This document shows positions 24,368 to 33,700 of a DNA stretch of 64,000 bases, in pieces. Source of the DNA: Streptomyces sp. SDr-06 (GTDB lineage Bacteria; Actinomycetota; Actinomycetes; Streptomycetales; Streptomycetaceae); the NCBI RefSeq assembly GCF_003324565.1, contig NZ_QOLA01000004.1:186001-250000 (forward strand), written 5' to 3'. The notes under the pieces are model-generated. The model did not search any database, was not told the origin of the DNA, and worked only from the letters and a program-made list of their open reading frames with translations. The position numbers and the translations under genes were made by a program. Position 1 is the stretch's first letter. Each line of letters starts with the position of its first letter.

Positions 24368-25849
24368 ATGGGCAGCAGTACGCATCGGCGCAAGGCGAGC
24401 GGCACGACCAAGGTGATCGGCACGGTGGCCGCCGCCGCGGTCGTCGGCGGCGCGGCCTTCGCGCTCACCGGCACCGCGCAGGCCGCCTCGGTCGGCGCGG
24501 CGTACACCAAGACCAGCAGTTGGACCGGTGGTTACACCGGGCAGTACGTCATCACCAACGACACCGCCAAGACGCTCCCCGACTGGACCCTGGAGTTCGA
24601 CCTCCCGGCCGGCACCACGCTCTCCTCCCTCTGGAACGGCGACCAGAGCGTGCGGGGTCAGCACGTCACCGTGAAGCCGCCCAGCTGGGACAAGGCTGGA
24701 CTCGCCCCGGGCAAGTCGGTCACCGTCGGCTTCGTCACCTCGGCCCACGGCACCGCGGGCGACCCGACCGGCTGCCTCATCGACCAGGAGAAGTGTTCCG
24801 TCGACACCGGGGCCACCCCGCGGCCCAGCGGCCGCCCCACCGGACAGCCCACCCCCCAGCCCTCCGGCCCGGCGAGCACCAGGCCGACCGCCCAGCCGTC
24901 GAAGCCGCCCACTGCGATACCCACCCCCAGCAAGAGCACCGGCGGCGGTAGCGCGAGCGGCGCCGGGTTCGCGCCGTACGTCGACACCTCGCTCTACCCG
25001 GCGTACGACCTGGCGGGCACCGCCGACAAGACCGGCGTGAAGCAGTTCAACCTCGCCTTCGTGACCTCCGGCGGCGGCTGCGCCCCGCTGTGGGGCGGCG
25101 TCGGCGACCTCGGGAGCGACAAGGTCGCCTCGCAGATCGGCGCGCTGCGCGCCAAGGGCGGCGATGTGCGGGTCTCCTTCGGCGGCGCCTCCGGCTCCGA
25201 GCTCGGCCTCGTCTGCAAGAGCGCGGACGAGCTGGCTGCCGCGTACGGCAAGGTCATCGACGCGTACAAGCTCACCAAGGTCGACTTCGACATCGAGGGC
25301 GCCGCGCTGCCCGACACCGGCGCCAACGCCCGCCGCGCGCAGGCCATCGCGACGCTCCAGCGGTCCCACCCCGGGCTCGACGTCTCCTTCACGCTGCCCG
25401 TGATGCCCGAGGGCCTCACCCAGCCCGGCGTCGACCTGGTCGCCGACGCCAAGAAGAACGGGGTGAAGGTCTCCGCCGTCAACATCATGGCGATGGACTA
25501 CGGCCCCTCCTACAGCGGTGACATGGGCGACTACGCGATCCAGGCCGCCAGGGCGACCCAGGCCCAGATCAAGGGAGTTCTGGGTCTGTCCGACGCCGCC
25601 GCGTGGAAGGCCGTCGCCGTCACGCCGATGATCGGCGTCAACGACGTCGGCGTGGAGAAGTTCACCGTGGCCGACGCCGCCAAGCTGGTGGACTTCGCGA
25701 AGTCCAAGGGCCTCGGGTGGCTCGCCATGTGGTCCGGTGCCCGTGACAAGGAGTGCCCGGGCGGCGCCAAGAACTCCGCCGACCCGACCTGCTCCTCGAT
25801 CGCCCAGGAGCCGCTCGCCTTCACCAAGGCGTTCGGCGCCTACAGGTAG
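24368..25849 (+). CDS. Secreted GH18 glycosidase with N-terminal CBM2-like domain
   Basis: Probable extracellular chitinase-type glycosidase, 493 residues. Signal peptide at about 1-39 (GGAAFALTGTAQAA). Residues about 40-150 resemble a carbohydrate-binding module of family 2 (YTKTSSWTGGYTGQYVITNDTAKTLPDWTLEF ... TVGFVTSAHG split across the module). A Pro/Thr/Ser linker (about 155-195) follows. The catalytic domain (about 205-490) has VRVSFGGASG and the core motif DFDIE, with Glu310 and Asp306/308. It is a shortened DxxDxDxE of the kind found in some actinomycete chitinases. The binding specificity (chitin or cellulose) is unclear. ATG 24368 is preceded by GAGGCAGG. Confidence 0.87.
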   Translation: MGSSTHRRKASGTTKVIGTVAAAAVVGGAAFALTGTAQAASVGAAYTKTSSWTGGYTGQYVITNDTAKTLPDWTLEFDLPAGTTLSSLWNGDQSVRGQHVTVKPPSWDKAGLAPGKSVTVGFVTSAHGTAGDPTGCLIDQEKCSVDTGATPRPSGRPTGQPTPQPSGPASTRPTAQPSKPPTAIPTPSKSTGGGSASGAGFAPYVDTSLYPAYDLAGTADKTGVKQFNLAFVTSGGGCAPLWGGVGDLGSDKVASQIGALRAKGGDVRVSFGGASGSELGLVCKSADELAAAYGKVIDAYKLTKVDFDIEGAALPDTGANARRAQAIATLQRSHPGLDVSFTLPVMPEGLTQPGVDLVADAKKNGVKVSAVNIMAMDYGPSYSGDMGDYAIQAARATQAQIKGVLGLSDAAAWKAVAVTPMIGVNDVGVEKFTVADAAKLVDFAKSKGLGWLAMWSGARDKECPGGAKNSADPTCSSIAQEPLAFTKAFGAYR

Positions 25850-25913
25850 CCGTCCGTCCACCCCTCAGCTCCCCGGCCGGGACCGCCCTTCCCCCACCCC
25901 GGCCGGGGCCCGC

Positions 25914-26066
25914 TCATTTCCCCGCCGATCTGGCAGCGAGCGCCAGGACCCCGGCCGCGATCAGCACGGCGAGCACCACGCCCCACCCGATCACCCCGAA
26001 CGCGGCGAGCGCGGCCGTCAGCGGCACGACGATCAGCAGGAACGGCAGCACCGAGTACCGGTTCAT
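25914..26066 (-). CDS. Small membrane protein, 50 residues, coupled to MerR regulator
   Basis: A two-span hydrophobic protein (MNRYSVLPFLLIVVPLTAAL ... GWGVVLAVLIAAGVLALAARSAGK). The ATG overlaps the stop of the MerR-type regulator gene (ATGA), so it is translated from the same message. No domain recognised. Possibilities are a membrane partner or efflux accessory; nothing in the sequence decides. Its short length means that it could easily be missed by gene callers. Confidence 0.65.
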   Translation of the reverse strand: MNRYSVLPFLLIVVPLTAALAAFGVIGWGVVLAVLIAAGVLALAARSAGK

Positions 26067-26830
26067 CCCTCGGCCCCCCGCCGTGCCGCGTCCAGGTAGG
26101 CCGTCAGCCCGTCCCACCGGCCCGGCCGCGCCGAGGCGTCGCCGGACAGCGCCGCCGGGTCCTCGCGCCAGGCCTCCCGCACGCCGGCGGAGAGCGACCG
26201 GTCGCCGCCGCTGAACAGCGTGCCCAGCTCGTCCATCCGGGCCGCGATCCGGCGTACGCGCGGATCCGTCGGCGGGGTGTCCGCTGCCCTCAACTCCTCG
26301 GCCCGCCGGTACAGTTCGGGCCATTCGACCTCCAGCAGGTAGTGCGCGGCCGGGCCGAGGGCCGCGGTGTGGGCGCCGAGCGCCCGTATCTGGTCGTCGT
26401 CGAGGTGGCGGCGCACGGCCTGTTCGGCCGCCGGTCCCGCCGTGCCGGTGGCGCGCAGCGCGTCGAGCACCGCGGAGGTCGTCGGCGCCCGGCCGTCCGC
26501 CACCTCCCGCTCGATGTGCACGAGCCGGTCGCGCAGGGTGGTGAGGGCGGCCAGCCGCGCCTCGACGCTCTCGCGGTGGTCGCGCAGGACACGCGCCGGG
26601 TCGACGCCGGAGTCCAGGCAGACGGCGATGGATTCCAGGCCGAGGCCCAGGCCGCGCAGGGCCAGCACCTGGTAGAGCCGGGCGATGTCGTCCTCGGTGT
26701 ACTCCCGGTGCCCGCCCGCGGTGCGGCGCGATGGCGAGAGCAGTCCGATGGTGTCCCAGTGGTGCAGCGTGCGGACGGTGAGCCCGCTGGCCTCGGCCAG
26801 GGGGCCCACCTTCCAGGTGGATGCGGTCAT
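26063..26830 (-). CDS. MerR-family transcriptional regulator
   Basis: 255-residue activator. The N-terminal winged helix-turn-helix reads TWKVGPLAEASGLTVRTLHHWDTIGLLSPSRRT followed by the wing GHREYTEDDIARLYQVLALRGLGLGL, characteristic of the TipA/BmrR-like MerR group. The remaining 180 residues are a helical effector domain resembling the TipAS type (long, with RRAEELRAADTPPTDPRVRRIAARMDELG), so it may sense a hydrophobic or peptide ligand. No metal-binding cysteine cluster is visible. ATG 26830. A dyad with long-spacer promoter lies directly upstream (26846-26867), consistent with autoregulation. It is followed by a coupled 50-residue membrane protein. Confidence 0.87.
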   Translation of the reverse strand: MTASTWKVGPLAEASGLTVRTLHHWDTIGLLSPSRRTAGGHREYTEDDIARLYQVLALRGLGLGLESIAVCLDSGVDPARVLRDHRESVEARLAALTTLRDRLVHIEREVADGRAPTTSAVLDALRATGTAGPAAEQAVRRHLDDDQIRALGAHTAALGPAAHYLLEVEWPELYRRAEELRAADTPPTDPRVRRIAARMDELGTLFSGGDRSLSAGVREAWREDPAALSGDASARPGRWDGLTAYLDAARRGAEG

Positions 26831-26836
26831 GGCTCC

Positions 26837-26867
26837 ACTGTGCGTCCTCACGCGGCGTGAGGTTCAA
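26837..26867 (-). promoter_or_regulatory. MerR-type operator/promoter
   Basis: On the minus strand TTGAAC (26862-26867) is followed after 19 bp by CACAGT. The spacer holds the dyad CCTCACGC-G-GCGTGAGG (26846-26862). A 19-bp spacer with an inverted repeat inside is the hallmark of MerR-activated promoters, and it lies directly before the MerR gene. Confidence 0.7.
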
Positions 26868-26912
26868 GCCCGGCGCCGGGTCGGTCCGCCGGCGCCCCCG
26901 CCCCTCGGGGTG

Positions 26913-28316
26913 TCACGTCCCGGGCAGCTCCCCGGTCCGGGCCAGCTCCGCGTACCAGCGGGCGCTCGACTTCGGGGTGCGGGCCAGCGTCTCGTAGTCC
27001 ACGTACACCGCGCCGAACCGCTTGCCGTACCCGTACGACCACTCGAAGTTGTCCATCAGCGACCAGAGGTAGTAGCCCCGCACGTCCGCGCCCGCCTCCA
27101 TCGCCCGGCGCACCGCCGCGAGGTGGTCGCGCAGATAGCGGATGCGGTCCGGGTCGTGCACCGAGCCGTCCGGGCCCGGCTTGTCGTCGCAGGCCGCGCC
27201 GTTCTCGGTGACCAGGAGCGGCAGCCCCGGGGCCTCCTTGGTGTAGCGCATCAGCAGGTCGTACAGGCCCGAGGGGTCGATGCTCCAGCCCATCGCGGTC
27301 CGCTCGCCCGGCGGCTGGTGGAAGGCGATGCCGGTGGCGCCCGGCCAGGGCGAGTGCGCGCTCGCCCCGTGGCCGTCCGCGCGGGCGTCGGCCCGGCCCG
27401 GGTCGGACGCCGAGACCAGGGAGGTCGTGTAGTAGTTGAGGCCGAGCGCGTCGAGCGGCTGGCGGATCGCGCGCAGGTCGCCGTCGTGCACGAAGGACCA
27501 GTCGGTGACCGAGGCGGTGTCCGCGAACAGCCGCCTGGGGTAGGCGCCGTGCAGCATCGGGCCGTGGAAGACGCCGTTGGCCAGGTCGTCGATCCGGCGC
27601 ACCGCCGCCAGGTCCTCCGGGTCATCGGACAGCGGCCTGATCACCGCCGAGTTGAGGCTGACCGCGATCTGGTCGCGGGCGGGCAGCACCGCTCGCAGGG
27701 CCGAAGCCGCCTGTCCGTGACCGAGGTTGAGGTGGTGGGCGGCGCGCAGCGAGGCCGCGGGGTCGGTGCGGCCCGGCGCGTGGACGCCGGAGGCGTACCC
27801 CAGAAAGGCGCTGCACCACGGCTCGTTGAGCGTGGTCCACCGCTCCACCCGGTCGCCGAGCGCGGCGCCGACCAGTGCCGCGTACTCGGCGAAGCGGAAG
27901 GCGGTGTCCCGGGCGGGCCAGCCGCCCGCGTCCTCCAGCTCCTGCGGCAGGTCCCAGTGGTAGAGGGTGAGCGCGGGCGCGATGCCGTGGTTCAGCAGCT
28001 CGTCGACCAGGCGCCGGTAGAAGTCGAGGCCCAGCTGGACGGCGGGCCCGCGTCCGGTGGGCTGCACCCGCGACCACGAGACGGAGAAGCGGTACGAGGT
28101 GAGCCCGAGCTCCGCCATCAGCGCGACGTCCTCGCGCATCCGGTGGTAGTGGTCCACCGCGAGGTCCCCGGTGTCGCCGTCGGCGGTCCGGCCGGGCGTG
28201 TGGCTGAAGGTGTCCCAGATCGACGGGGTGCGGCCGTCCTCCGCCACCGCCCCCTCGATCTGGTAGGCGGAGGTGGCGGCGCCCCAGAGGAACCCGGGCG
28301 GAAAGCGGTCCAACAT
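26913..28316 (-). CDS. bglC: GH1 beta-glucosidase (BglC)
   Basis: Intracellular beta-glucosidase that hydrolyses imported cellobiose and cello-oligosaccharides to glucose. 467 residues, normal GH1 length, no signal peptide. N-terminal signature [18 protein letters not shown], acid/base glutamate in TLNEPW, nucleophile in VTENGA, and the late [16 protein letters not shown] motif are all present. It follows cebG by about 40 bp, last gene of the cebEFG-bglC unit. CebR should control it through the operator at 31618. Confidence 0.94.
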   Translation of the reverse strand: MLDRFPPGFLWGAATSAYQIEGAVAEDGRTPSIWDTFSHTPGRTADGDTGDLAVDHYHRMREDVALMAELGLTSYRFSVSWSRVQPTGRGPAVQLGLDFYRRLVDELLNHGIAPALTLYHWDLPQELEDAGGWPARDTAFRFAEYAALVGAALGDRVERWTTLNEPWCSAFLGYASGVHAPGRTDPAASLRAAHHLNLGHGQAASALRAVLPARDQIAVSLNSAVIRPLSDDPEDLAAVRRIDDLANGVFHGPMLHGAYPRRLFADTASVTDWSFVHDGDLRAIRQPLDALGLNYYTTSLVSASDPGRADARADGHGASAHSPWPGATGIAFHQPPGERTAMGWSIDPSGLYDLLMRYTKEAPGLPLLVTENGAACDDKPGPDGSVHDPDRIRYLRDHLAAVRRAMEAGADVRGYYLWSLMDNFEWSYGYGKRFGAVYVDYETLARTPKSSARWYAELARTGELPGT

Positions 28317-28355
28317 ACGACACTCCCAACGAGCCGAAGAATGAGGGGACTTGGA

Positions 28356-29198
28356 TCAGCCCTTGACCGCGCCCTGCATGATGCCGCCGACGATCTGCCG
28401 CCCGAACAGCACGAACGCGAGCAGCAGCGGCAGCGTGCCGAGCAGGGCGCCGGCCATGATGACCGACTGGTCGGGGATGTAGCCGCGGCCGAGCCCGGTG
28501 AGCGCCACCTGGACGGTGGGGCTGCCGTTCTGGGTCAGCGCGATGATCGGCCAGAAGAAGTCGTTCCAGGCCATCACGAACGTCAGCATCCCGAGCACCG
28601 CCATCGCGGGCCGGGCGACCGGGAACACGATGTGCCACACCACCCGCCAGCTGCTCGCCCCGTCCACCCGGGCGGCCTCGACGAGCTCGGTGGGCAGCGC
28701 CTCGACGAGGTACTGCCGCATGAAGAACACCCCGAACGCGCTGACCAGGGTCGGCAGGATGACGGCCTGGAGCTGGTCGGTCCAGGACAGCTTGGCGACC
28801 ATCATGTACAGCGGTACGACACTGAGCTGCGGCGGCACCATCATCGTGCCGATCACCAGGAGCAGCAGCAGGTTCTTGAAGCGGAAGCGGAGCTTGGCGA
28901 AGGCGAAGCCCGCCAGGGTGGAGAAGAACACGGTGCCCGCGGCGATCGAGCCCGCCACGATCGCCGTGTTGAGCAGGGCCGTGCCCATGTTGGCGTCGGT
29001 CCAGGCGATCCGGAGGTTCCTGAACAGGTTCCCGCCGAACCAGAACGGCGGGGGTGTCTGGGCGAGCCGGGTGTTGGTGCGGGACGCGGCCACCGCCGTC
29101 CACACCAGCGGGAACAGCGATCCCGCGGTGAACACGATCAGGACGGCGTAGGTGAGGCGGCCGCCGTGCAACTGACGGCCGGCACGCTGGGCCCTCAA
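28356..29198 (-). CDS. cebG: Cellobiose ABC transporter permease CebG
   Basis: Second membrane subunit of the cellobiose/cellotriose importer (MalG type), 280 residues with six membrane spans. The EAA loop reads VEAARVDGASSWRVVWHIVFPVARPAM. The start is a TTG at 29198 with GGGGGAG 5 bases upstream, and it overlaps the cebF stop (TTGA). Preceded by cebF and followed by bglC. Assignment depends on the neighbouring CebR operator and gene order. Confidence 0.9.
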   Translation of the reverse strand: MRAQRAGRQLHGGRLTYAVLIVFTAGSLFPLVWTAVAASRTNTRLAQTPPPFWFGGNLFRNLRIAWTDANMGTALLNTAIVAGSIAAGTVFFSTLAGFAFAKLRFRFKNLLLLLVIGTMMVPPQLSVVPLYMMVAKLSWTDQLQAVILPTLVSAFGVFFMRQYLVEALPTELVEAARVDGASSWRVVWHIVFPVARPAMAVLGMLTFVMAWNDFFWPIIALTQNGSPTVQVALTGLGRGYIPDQSVIMAGALLGTLPLLLAFVLFGRQIVGGIMQGAVKG

Positions 29199-30190
29199 CT
29201 CATCTCCCCCTTGCGCAGCTTGTGGGAGACGAGCCAGTTCACCGCGCCGATGAGGAGCAGGATCAGGAACATCGCCCAGGCGATGGCCGAGGCCCGGCCG
29301 AGGTGCAGGTTCACCCAGCCCTGTTCGTACAGATACAGGCCGAGCGTCTGGAACTGGTGGTCCGAGCCGCCGGTGGCGCCCGCCGAGCCGTTGAACAGGA
29401 GCGGCTCCCCGAACAGCTGGGTCGCGCCGATCGTGGAGACGACCGCGGTGAACAGGATGGTCGGACGCAGCGAGGGGATCGTCACGTGGCGGAACTGCTG
29501 CCACCGCGAGGCCCCGTCGAGCGCGGCCGACTCGTACAGATCGGCGGGCACCGCCTGCATCGCGGCCAGGTAGATCAGCGCGTTGTAGCCGGTCCACCGC
29601 CAGATGACGATGGTGGAGACGGCGAGCTGCGAGGTCCAGCCGCCGTTCTGCCAGTCGACGTGCCCGAACCCGACGAGCCCGAGCGCCCAGTTGACCATGC
29701 CGTAGTCGCGCCCGAAGAGCAGCACGAACACGAGCGTCGCCGCGGCCACGCTGGTGGCGTACGGGGTGAGCACGGCGACCCGGAAGAACATCGAGCCGCG
29801 CAGCTTGTAGTTGAGCAGGTGCGCGATGCCGAGCGCGACGAGCAGCTGCGGCACGGTGGACAGGACGCCGATGGTGAAGGTGTTGCGCAGCGCGTTCCAG
29901 AAGAAGTCGTCCGACAGGAGCCGCGAGAAGTTCTTCAGGCCCACCCACGTCATGTCGTTCGGCGAGGTCAGCTCGACCTGGTGCAGCGAGGCCCAGCCGG
30001 TGTAGAGGAGGGGGAAGAGGCCGAAGGCCGCGAAGAACACGAAGAAGGGCGCGACGAACGCGTACGGGCTCCAGCGCACGTCGCGCCGGTAGCGGCGGCT
30101 GCGCCGCTCCTCGGCGCGGGCCCGGCCGGGGGCCGTGCCCTCCTGCCCGGGACCGGGGGAGGGCACGGCGGCCGTGGTGTCGCTCGCCAT
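29195..30190 (-). CDS. cebF: Cellobiose ABC transporter permease CebF
   Basis: First membrane subunit of the cellobiose importer (MalF type), 331 residues with about six spans after a basic cytoplasmic N-terminus (RARAEERRSRRYRRDVRWSP). EAA loop: YESAALDGASRWQQFRHVTIPSLRP. ATG 30190 starts 2 bp after the cebE stop, and its stop overlaps the cebG TTG. No ATPase gene lies here; Streptomyces sugar importers of this class share a distant MsiK ATPase, as known from the literature. Confidence 0.9.
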   Translation of the reverse strand: MASDTTAAVPSPGPGQEGTAPGRARAEERRSRRYRRDVRWSPYAFVAPFFVFFAAFGLFPLLYTGWASLHQVELTSPNDMTWVGLKNFSRLLSDDFFWNALRNTFTIGVLSTVPQLLVALGIAHLLNYKLRGSMFFRVAVLTPYATSVAAATLVFVLLFGRDYGMVNWALGLVGFGHVDWQNGGWTSQLAVSTIVIWRWTGYNALIYLAAMQAVPADLYESAALDGASRWQQFRHVTIPSLRPTILFTAVVSTIGATQLFGEPLLFNGSAGATGGSDHQFQTLGLYLYEQGWVNLHLGRASAIAWAMFLILLLIGAVNWLVSHKLRKGEMS

Positions 30191-30192
30191 CG

Positions 30193-31527
30193 TCACTGGT
30201 CCAGCGCGTTGTCGATCGCCTTCACCGCGGCGTCCCAGCCCTGCTGCGGCGACTTGCCCTTCTGCTCGACCTGGAGCATGCCGATGTCCGAGAGGTTCTG
30301 CTGGATGATCTGGTCCTTCGGGCCGAGGGGCTGCACCGGGGTGCCCTCGGCGGCCCGCGCGAAGATCTGGCCGATGGGGGCGTTGCCGAAGTAGGCGTGC
30401 TTGGCGTCGGCCACGGCGGGCAGCGCGTAGGCGGCCTTGGCGCTCGGGAAGCTGCCGCGCTTCTCGAACAGGACGGCCTGCTGGGCGGGCGCGGTCAGCC
30501 AGGCGGCGAGCTTGGCGGCCTCGGCCGTGTGCTTTCCGGCCGACGGCACGGTGAGGAAAGAGCCGCCCCAGTTGGAGGGCTGGGGGGCGGCGGCCACGTC
30601 CCACTGGTCCTTGCCGGAGGCGCCCGCCTTGTCCTGGATGTAGCCGAGCATCCACGCCGGGCAGGAGACGGTGGCGAAGGAGGCGTTGGCGAAGCCCTGG
30701 TCCCAGGTGGGCTGGAACTGCTGGAGCTTGGCGGTGAGCCCGTCGGTGGCGAACGCGGCCGCGGTGTCCCAGGCCTGCTTGATCGCCGGGTTGGTCTTGT
30801 AGACGACCTTTCCGTCGGCGTCGTAGTAGCGGGTGGCGCCGGCCCCGGTGATCGAGTTCAGCACGCCGGACGCGGAGTCCACGAAGGCGGCGCCCTGGGG
30901 GGCCTTCGCCTTGTACTGGCGCCCCACCGCGAGGTACTTGTTCCAGTCGCCCGCCCACAGCTTGCCGACGGCCTCGCGGTCGGTGGGCAGTCCGGCCTTG
31001 GCGAACAGGTCCTTGCGGTAGCAGATGCCGGTGGGCCCGGTGTCGGTGCCGAGGCCGACCGTCTTGCTGTCCTTGGTGGTGGCCTGCGCCCACTTCCAGG
31101 GCAGGAAGTCGTCCTTGTTCACCCCGGGCGCCTTGGACAGGTCCTCCAGCTTGCCGCTCTGGGTCGCGGTGACCTCGGCGATGTTGCTGACCTCGACGGC
31201 CTGGATGTCGGCGAGGCCGCTGCCGGACCCGAGGTGGGTCAACAGCTGGGGGTAGTAGTTCTCGTTCCGCTCGATCGAGGTCTGCTTGATCTCGATGTCC
31301 GGGTGGAGCTTCATGTACGCGTCGTAGAGCCCGGCCTCCTTCAGGCCGAAGGCGCCGAAGACGCCGACGGTGAGGGTGGTCTTCGCGCCGCCCCCGCCGC
31401 CGGCCGACGGACCGTCGGCCGCCGGGGCCTTGCCGTCGTCGGCGCAGCCCGCGAGCAGCCCGGTACCGAGCGCGGCCACGGCCGCGAGGGCCGCCAGCCG
31501 CCTGGACATACGTGTACGCGTGCGCAT
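30193..31527 (-). CDS. cebE: Cellobiose-binding lipoprotein CebE
   Basis: Extracellular sugar-binding lipoprotein (SBP family 1), 444 residues. Signal MSRRLAALAAVAALGTGLLAGCADD has the lipobox LAGC. The mature sequence has TTLTVGVFGAFGLKEAGLYDAYMKLHPDIEIKQ and a PTGICYRKDLFAKAGLP segment typical of cello-oligosaccharide binding proteins. ATG 31527; the region just upstream carries a CebR-type operator 90 bp away. First gene of cebEFG-bglC. Confidence 0.9.
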   Translation of the reverse strand: MRTRTRMSRRLAALAAVAALGTGLLAGCADDGKAPAADGPSAGGGGGAKTTLTVGVFGAFGLKEAGLYDAYMKLHPDIEIKQTSIERNENYYPQLLTHLGSGSGLADIQAVEVSNIAEVTATQSGKLEDLSKAPGVNKDDFLPWKWAQATTKDSKTVGLGTDTGPTGICYRKDLFAKAGLPTDREAVGKLWAGDWNKYLAVGRQYKAKAPQGAAFVDSASGVLNSITGAGATRYYDADGKVVYKTNPAIKQAWDTAAAFATDGLTAKLQQFQPTWDQGFANASFATVSCPAWMLGYIQDKAGASGKDQWDVAAAPQPSNWGGSFLTVPSAGKHTAEAAKLAAWLTAPAQQAVLFEKRGSFPSAKAAYALPAVADAKHAYFGNAPIGQIFARAAEGTPVQPLGPKDQIIQQNLSDIGMLQVEQKGKSPQQGWDAAVKAIDNALDQ

Positions 31528-31617
31528 GTGCTTCCTCCAACTGTCGTCCGGGCCAAGCCAGTTGAGGCGCGTCGGCGCGGGCGGAAGGTATGCGAAAGGT
31601 GTAGGGACCTACTAGTG

Positions 31618-31631
31618 TGGGAGCGCTCCCA
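31618..31631. promoter_or_regulatory. CebR operator
   Basis: TGGGAGCGCTCCCA is a perfect 14-bp palindrome identical to the CebR consensus as I remember it from S. griseus, S. reticuli and S. scabiei. It lies between divergent cebE and cebR. Binding should repress cebEFG-bglC until cellobiose or cellotriose is present. Confidence 0.92.
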
Positions 31632-31761
31632 GCTGTGATGTGTTGAAGGGTCGCGGCTGACTGTTGGACTGTCAAGGGACCGCGCAATGACTGTGGATGA
31701 GGTTCCCCGCCCGGCCGGGACTGTTACTTTCAGCGGAGTTGCGCGAGTGGGGGAGGCAGAC

Positions 31762-32793
31762 GTGACGGCAGCTCGCACGATCAGGGGCCGCGGTGCGGGG
31801 CGGCCCACTCTCGAAGAAGTGGCGGCCAGGGCCGGGGTCGGCCGGGGCACCGCGTCCCGGGTGATCAACGGTTCGCCGCGGGTCAGCGACGAGACCCGGG
31901 CCGCCGTCGAGGCGGCCGTCGCCGAGCTCGGCTACGTGCCCAACCGGGCGGCCCGCGCCCTCGCCGCCAACCGCACCGACGCCATCGCCCTGGTCGTCCC
32001 CGAGCCCGAGGCCCGCTTCTTCGCCGAGCCGTACTTCTCCGACATCGTGCGCGGGGTGGGCGCGGCCCTGGCCGACACCGAGATGCAGCTCCTGCTCACC
32101 CTGGTCGGCGGCGACCGGGAGCGGCGCAGGCTCGCCCAGTACCTCGCCTCGCACCGCGTCGACGGAGTCCTGCTCGTCTCCGTGCACGCGGACGACCCGC
32201 TGCCCGACCTCCTCGAACAGCTCGGGATTCCCGTGGTCATCAGCGGCCGGCGCAGCGAGGACGAGCCGCTCGCCTCGGTCGACTCCGACAACTACGAGGG
32301 CGCCCGCACCGCCATAGCCCACCTCGTGGCCCGCGGTCGGCGCACCATAGCGATGATCACCGGTCCGCTGGACGTGTACGGCGCCCGCCGCCGCCTCGAC
32401 GGCTACCGGGCGGCCCTGGCGGAGGCGGGCCTTCAGGAACTGTCGGTTCCCGGCGACTTCACCGAGGAGGGCGGCCGCCGTGCGATGACCGAGCTGCTGG
32501 CCCGCCGCCCGGAGCTCGACGCGGTCTTCGCCGCCTCCGACGTCATGGCCTCCGGCGCCCGCCAGGTGCTGCGCGAACAGGGCCGCCGCATCCCCGAGGA
32601 CATGTCCCTGATCGGCTTCGACGACTCGGTGATAGCCCGCCACATGGACCCGCCGCTGACCAGCGTGCGCCAGCCGATCGAGGAGATGGGCCGCACGATG
32701 GCCGAGCTGCTCCTCGCCGAGATCACCGCCACCGAGCCGAGCCGCCCGAGCCTGGTCCTGCCGACGGAACTCGTCGTACGCGCGTCGTCCTGA
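31762..32793 (+). CDS. cebR: LacI-family repressor CebR
   Basis: Transcriptional repressor of the cellobiose genes, 343 residues. N-terminal helix-turn-helix PTLEEVAARAGVGRGTASRVINGSPRVSDETRAAV, then a periplasmic-binding-protein-like sugar domain. The start was chosen as GTG 31762, with GGGGGAGG shortly upstream; an ATG at 31687 would add 25 non-conserved residues. Cellobiose release of DNA binding is known for the family. Followed by a terminator and tRNA-His. Confidence 0.93.
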   Translation: MTAARTIRGRGAGRPTLEEVAARAGVGRGTASRVINGSPRVSDETRAAVEAAVAELGYVPNRAARALAANRTDAIALVVPEPEARFFAEPYFSDIVRGVGAALADTEMQLLLTLVGGDRERRRLAQYLASHRVDGVLLVSVHADDPLPDLLEQLGIPVVISGRRSEDEPLASVDSDNYEGARTAIAHLVARGRRTIAMITGPLDVYGARRRLDGYRAALAEAGLQELSVPGDFTEEGGRRAMTELLARRPELDAVFAASDVMASGARQVLREQGRRIPEDMSLIGFDDSVIARHMDPPLTSVRQPIEEMGRTMAELLLAEITATEPSRPSLVLPTELVVRASS

Positions 32794-32835
32794 CAAGCCT
32801 GACGAGGGGGAGGGCGTCGGGTCGGGCCGGGACGC

Positions 32836-32875
32836 GAAGAAGGCCCGCCCCGCTCGCGCGGGACGGGCCTTCTTC
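32836..32875. terminator. Terminator between cebR and tRNA-His
   Basis: GAAGAAGGCCCG (32836-32847) and CGGGCCTTCTTC (32864-32875) form a 12-bp perfect stem with more GC pairs within. It lies 42 bp after the cebR stop and just past the tRNA-His 3' end, so it can work for both strands. Confidence 0.88.
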
Positions 32876-32880
32876 ATCAG

Positions 32881-32954
32881 GGTGAGTAACGGGACTCGAA
32901 CCCGCGACATCCTGGACCACAACCAGGTGCTCTACCAGCTGAGCTATACCCACC
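32881..32954 (-). tRNA. tRNA-His (GTG anticodon)
   Basis: Minus-strand cloverleaf: acceptor GTGGGTA/TACTCAC with one G-U pair, U8-A9, anticodon arm CCTGG-TTGTGGT-CCAGG giving GTG, T arm GGGTTCGAGTCCC. The extra 5' G (-1) required for histidyl-tRNA is encoded at 32954 and pairs with C73. CCA is not encoded. Confidence 0.95.
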
Positions 32955-33026
32955 ATGCATGACCGGACTGTTGTGGTCTTGGGAAGTCCCTGGGGGCTTT
33001 CCCTACCGGCCGAGAAAAAGTGTACA

Positions 33027-33076
33027 GGGTCCGGGAGGGTGCTCGCGCACATGTTTCGGGGCACCCTCCCGGACCC
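33027..33076 (-). terminator. Terminator after ornA
   Basis: Two perfectly complementary 16-base arms (33027-33042 and 33061-33076) with an 18-base loop lie just after the ornA stop. On the minus strand the stem is followed by TGTACACTTTTTCTC, so a T tract is present, which is unusual in this GC-rich genome and supports intrinsic termination. Confidence 0.9.
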
Positions 33077-33087
33077 CCTGCGCAGGG

Positions 33088-33690
33088 CTACTCCGCAGGC
33101 AGGACGTACTTCGCCGCGATGGCCTTCGCGGTGTCCGAGTCCGGGCCCGGCTGCGGGACGAAGACCGCCTCGCGGTAGTAGCGGAGCTCCGCGATGGATT
33201 CACGGATGTCCGCGAGCGCCCGGTGGTTGCCGTTCTTGTCCGGGCTGTTGAAGTACGCCCGCGGATACCAGCGGCGGGCGAGCTCCTTCACCGAGGAGAC
33301 GTCCACGATCCGGTAGTGGAGGTGGGACTCCAGGCTCGGCATGTCCCGCAGCAGGAAGCCGCGGTCGGTGCCGACCGAGTTTCCGCACAGCGGCGCCTTG
33401 CCGGGCTCCTTGACGTGTTCACGTACGTACGCGAGGACCTGCTCCTCGGCGTCGGCCAGCGTGGTGCCGCCGGCCAGCTCGTCGAGGAGCCCGGAGGTGG
33501 TGTGCATGGCGCGCACCACCTCCGGCATGGTCTCCAGCGCGGCGTCGGGGGGACGGATCACGATGTCCACCCCTTCGCCGAGTACGTTCAGCTCCGAGTC
33601 GGTGACCAGTGCGGCCACCTCGATGAGTGCGTCGTCCGTCAGCGAGAGCCCGGTCATCTCGCAGTCGATCCACACCATGCGGTCGTTCAT
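33088..33690 (-). CDS. ornA: Oligoribonuclease
   Basis: 3'-5' exoribonuclease of the DEDDh family that degrades nanoRNAs and the linear c-di-GMP product pGpG. 200 residues. Catalytic acids in WIDCEMTGL (Asp9, Glu11), histidine/aspartate motif [17 protein letters not shown] 33690 follows the adpA stop by only 10 bp, so it is the second gene of an adpA-ornA unit, as known in other Streptomyces. Loss slows growth and sporulation in S. coelicolor, by recollection. Followed by a strong terminator. Confidence 0.95.
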   Translation of the reverse strand: MNDRMVWIDCEMTGLSLTDDALIEVAALVTDSELNVLGEGVDIVIRPPDAALETMPEVVRAMHTTSGLLDELAGGTTLADAEEQVLAYVREHVKEPGKAPLCGNSVGTDRGFLLRDMPSLESHLHYRIVDVSSVKELARRWYPRAYFNSPDKNGNHRALADIRESIAELRYYREAVFVPQPGPDSDTAKAIAAKYVLPAE

Positions 33691-33700
33691 GTGTCTTACC

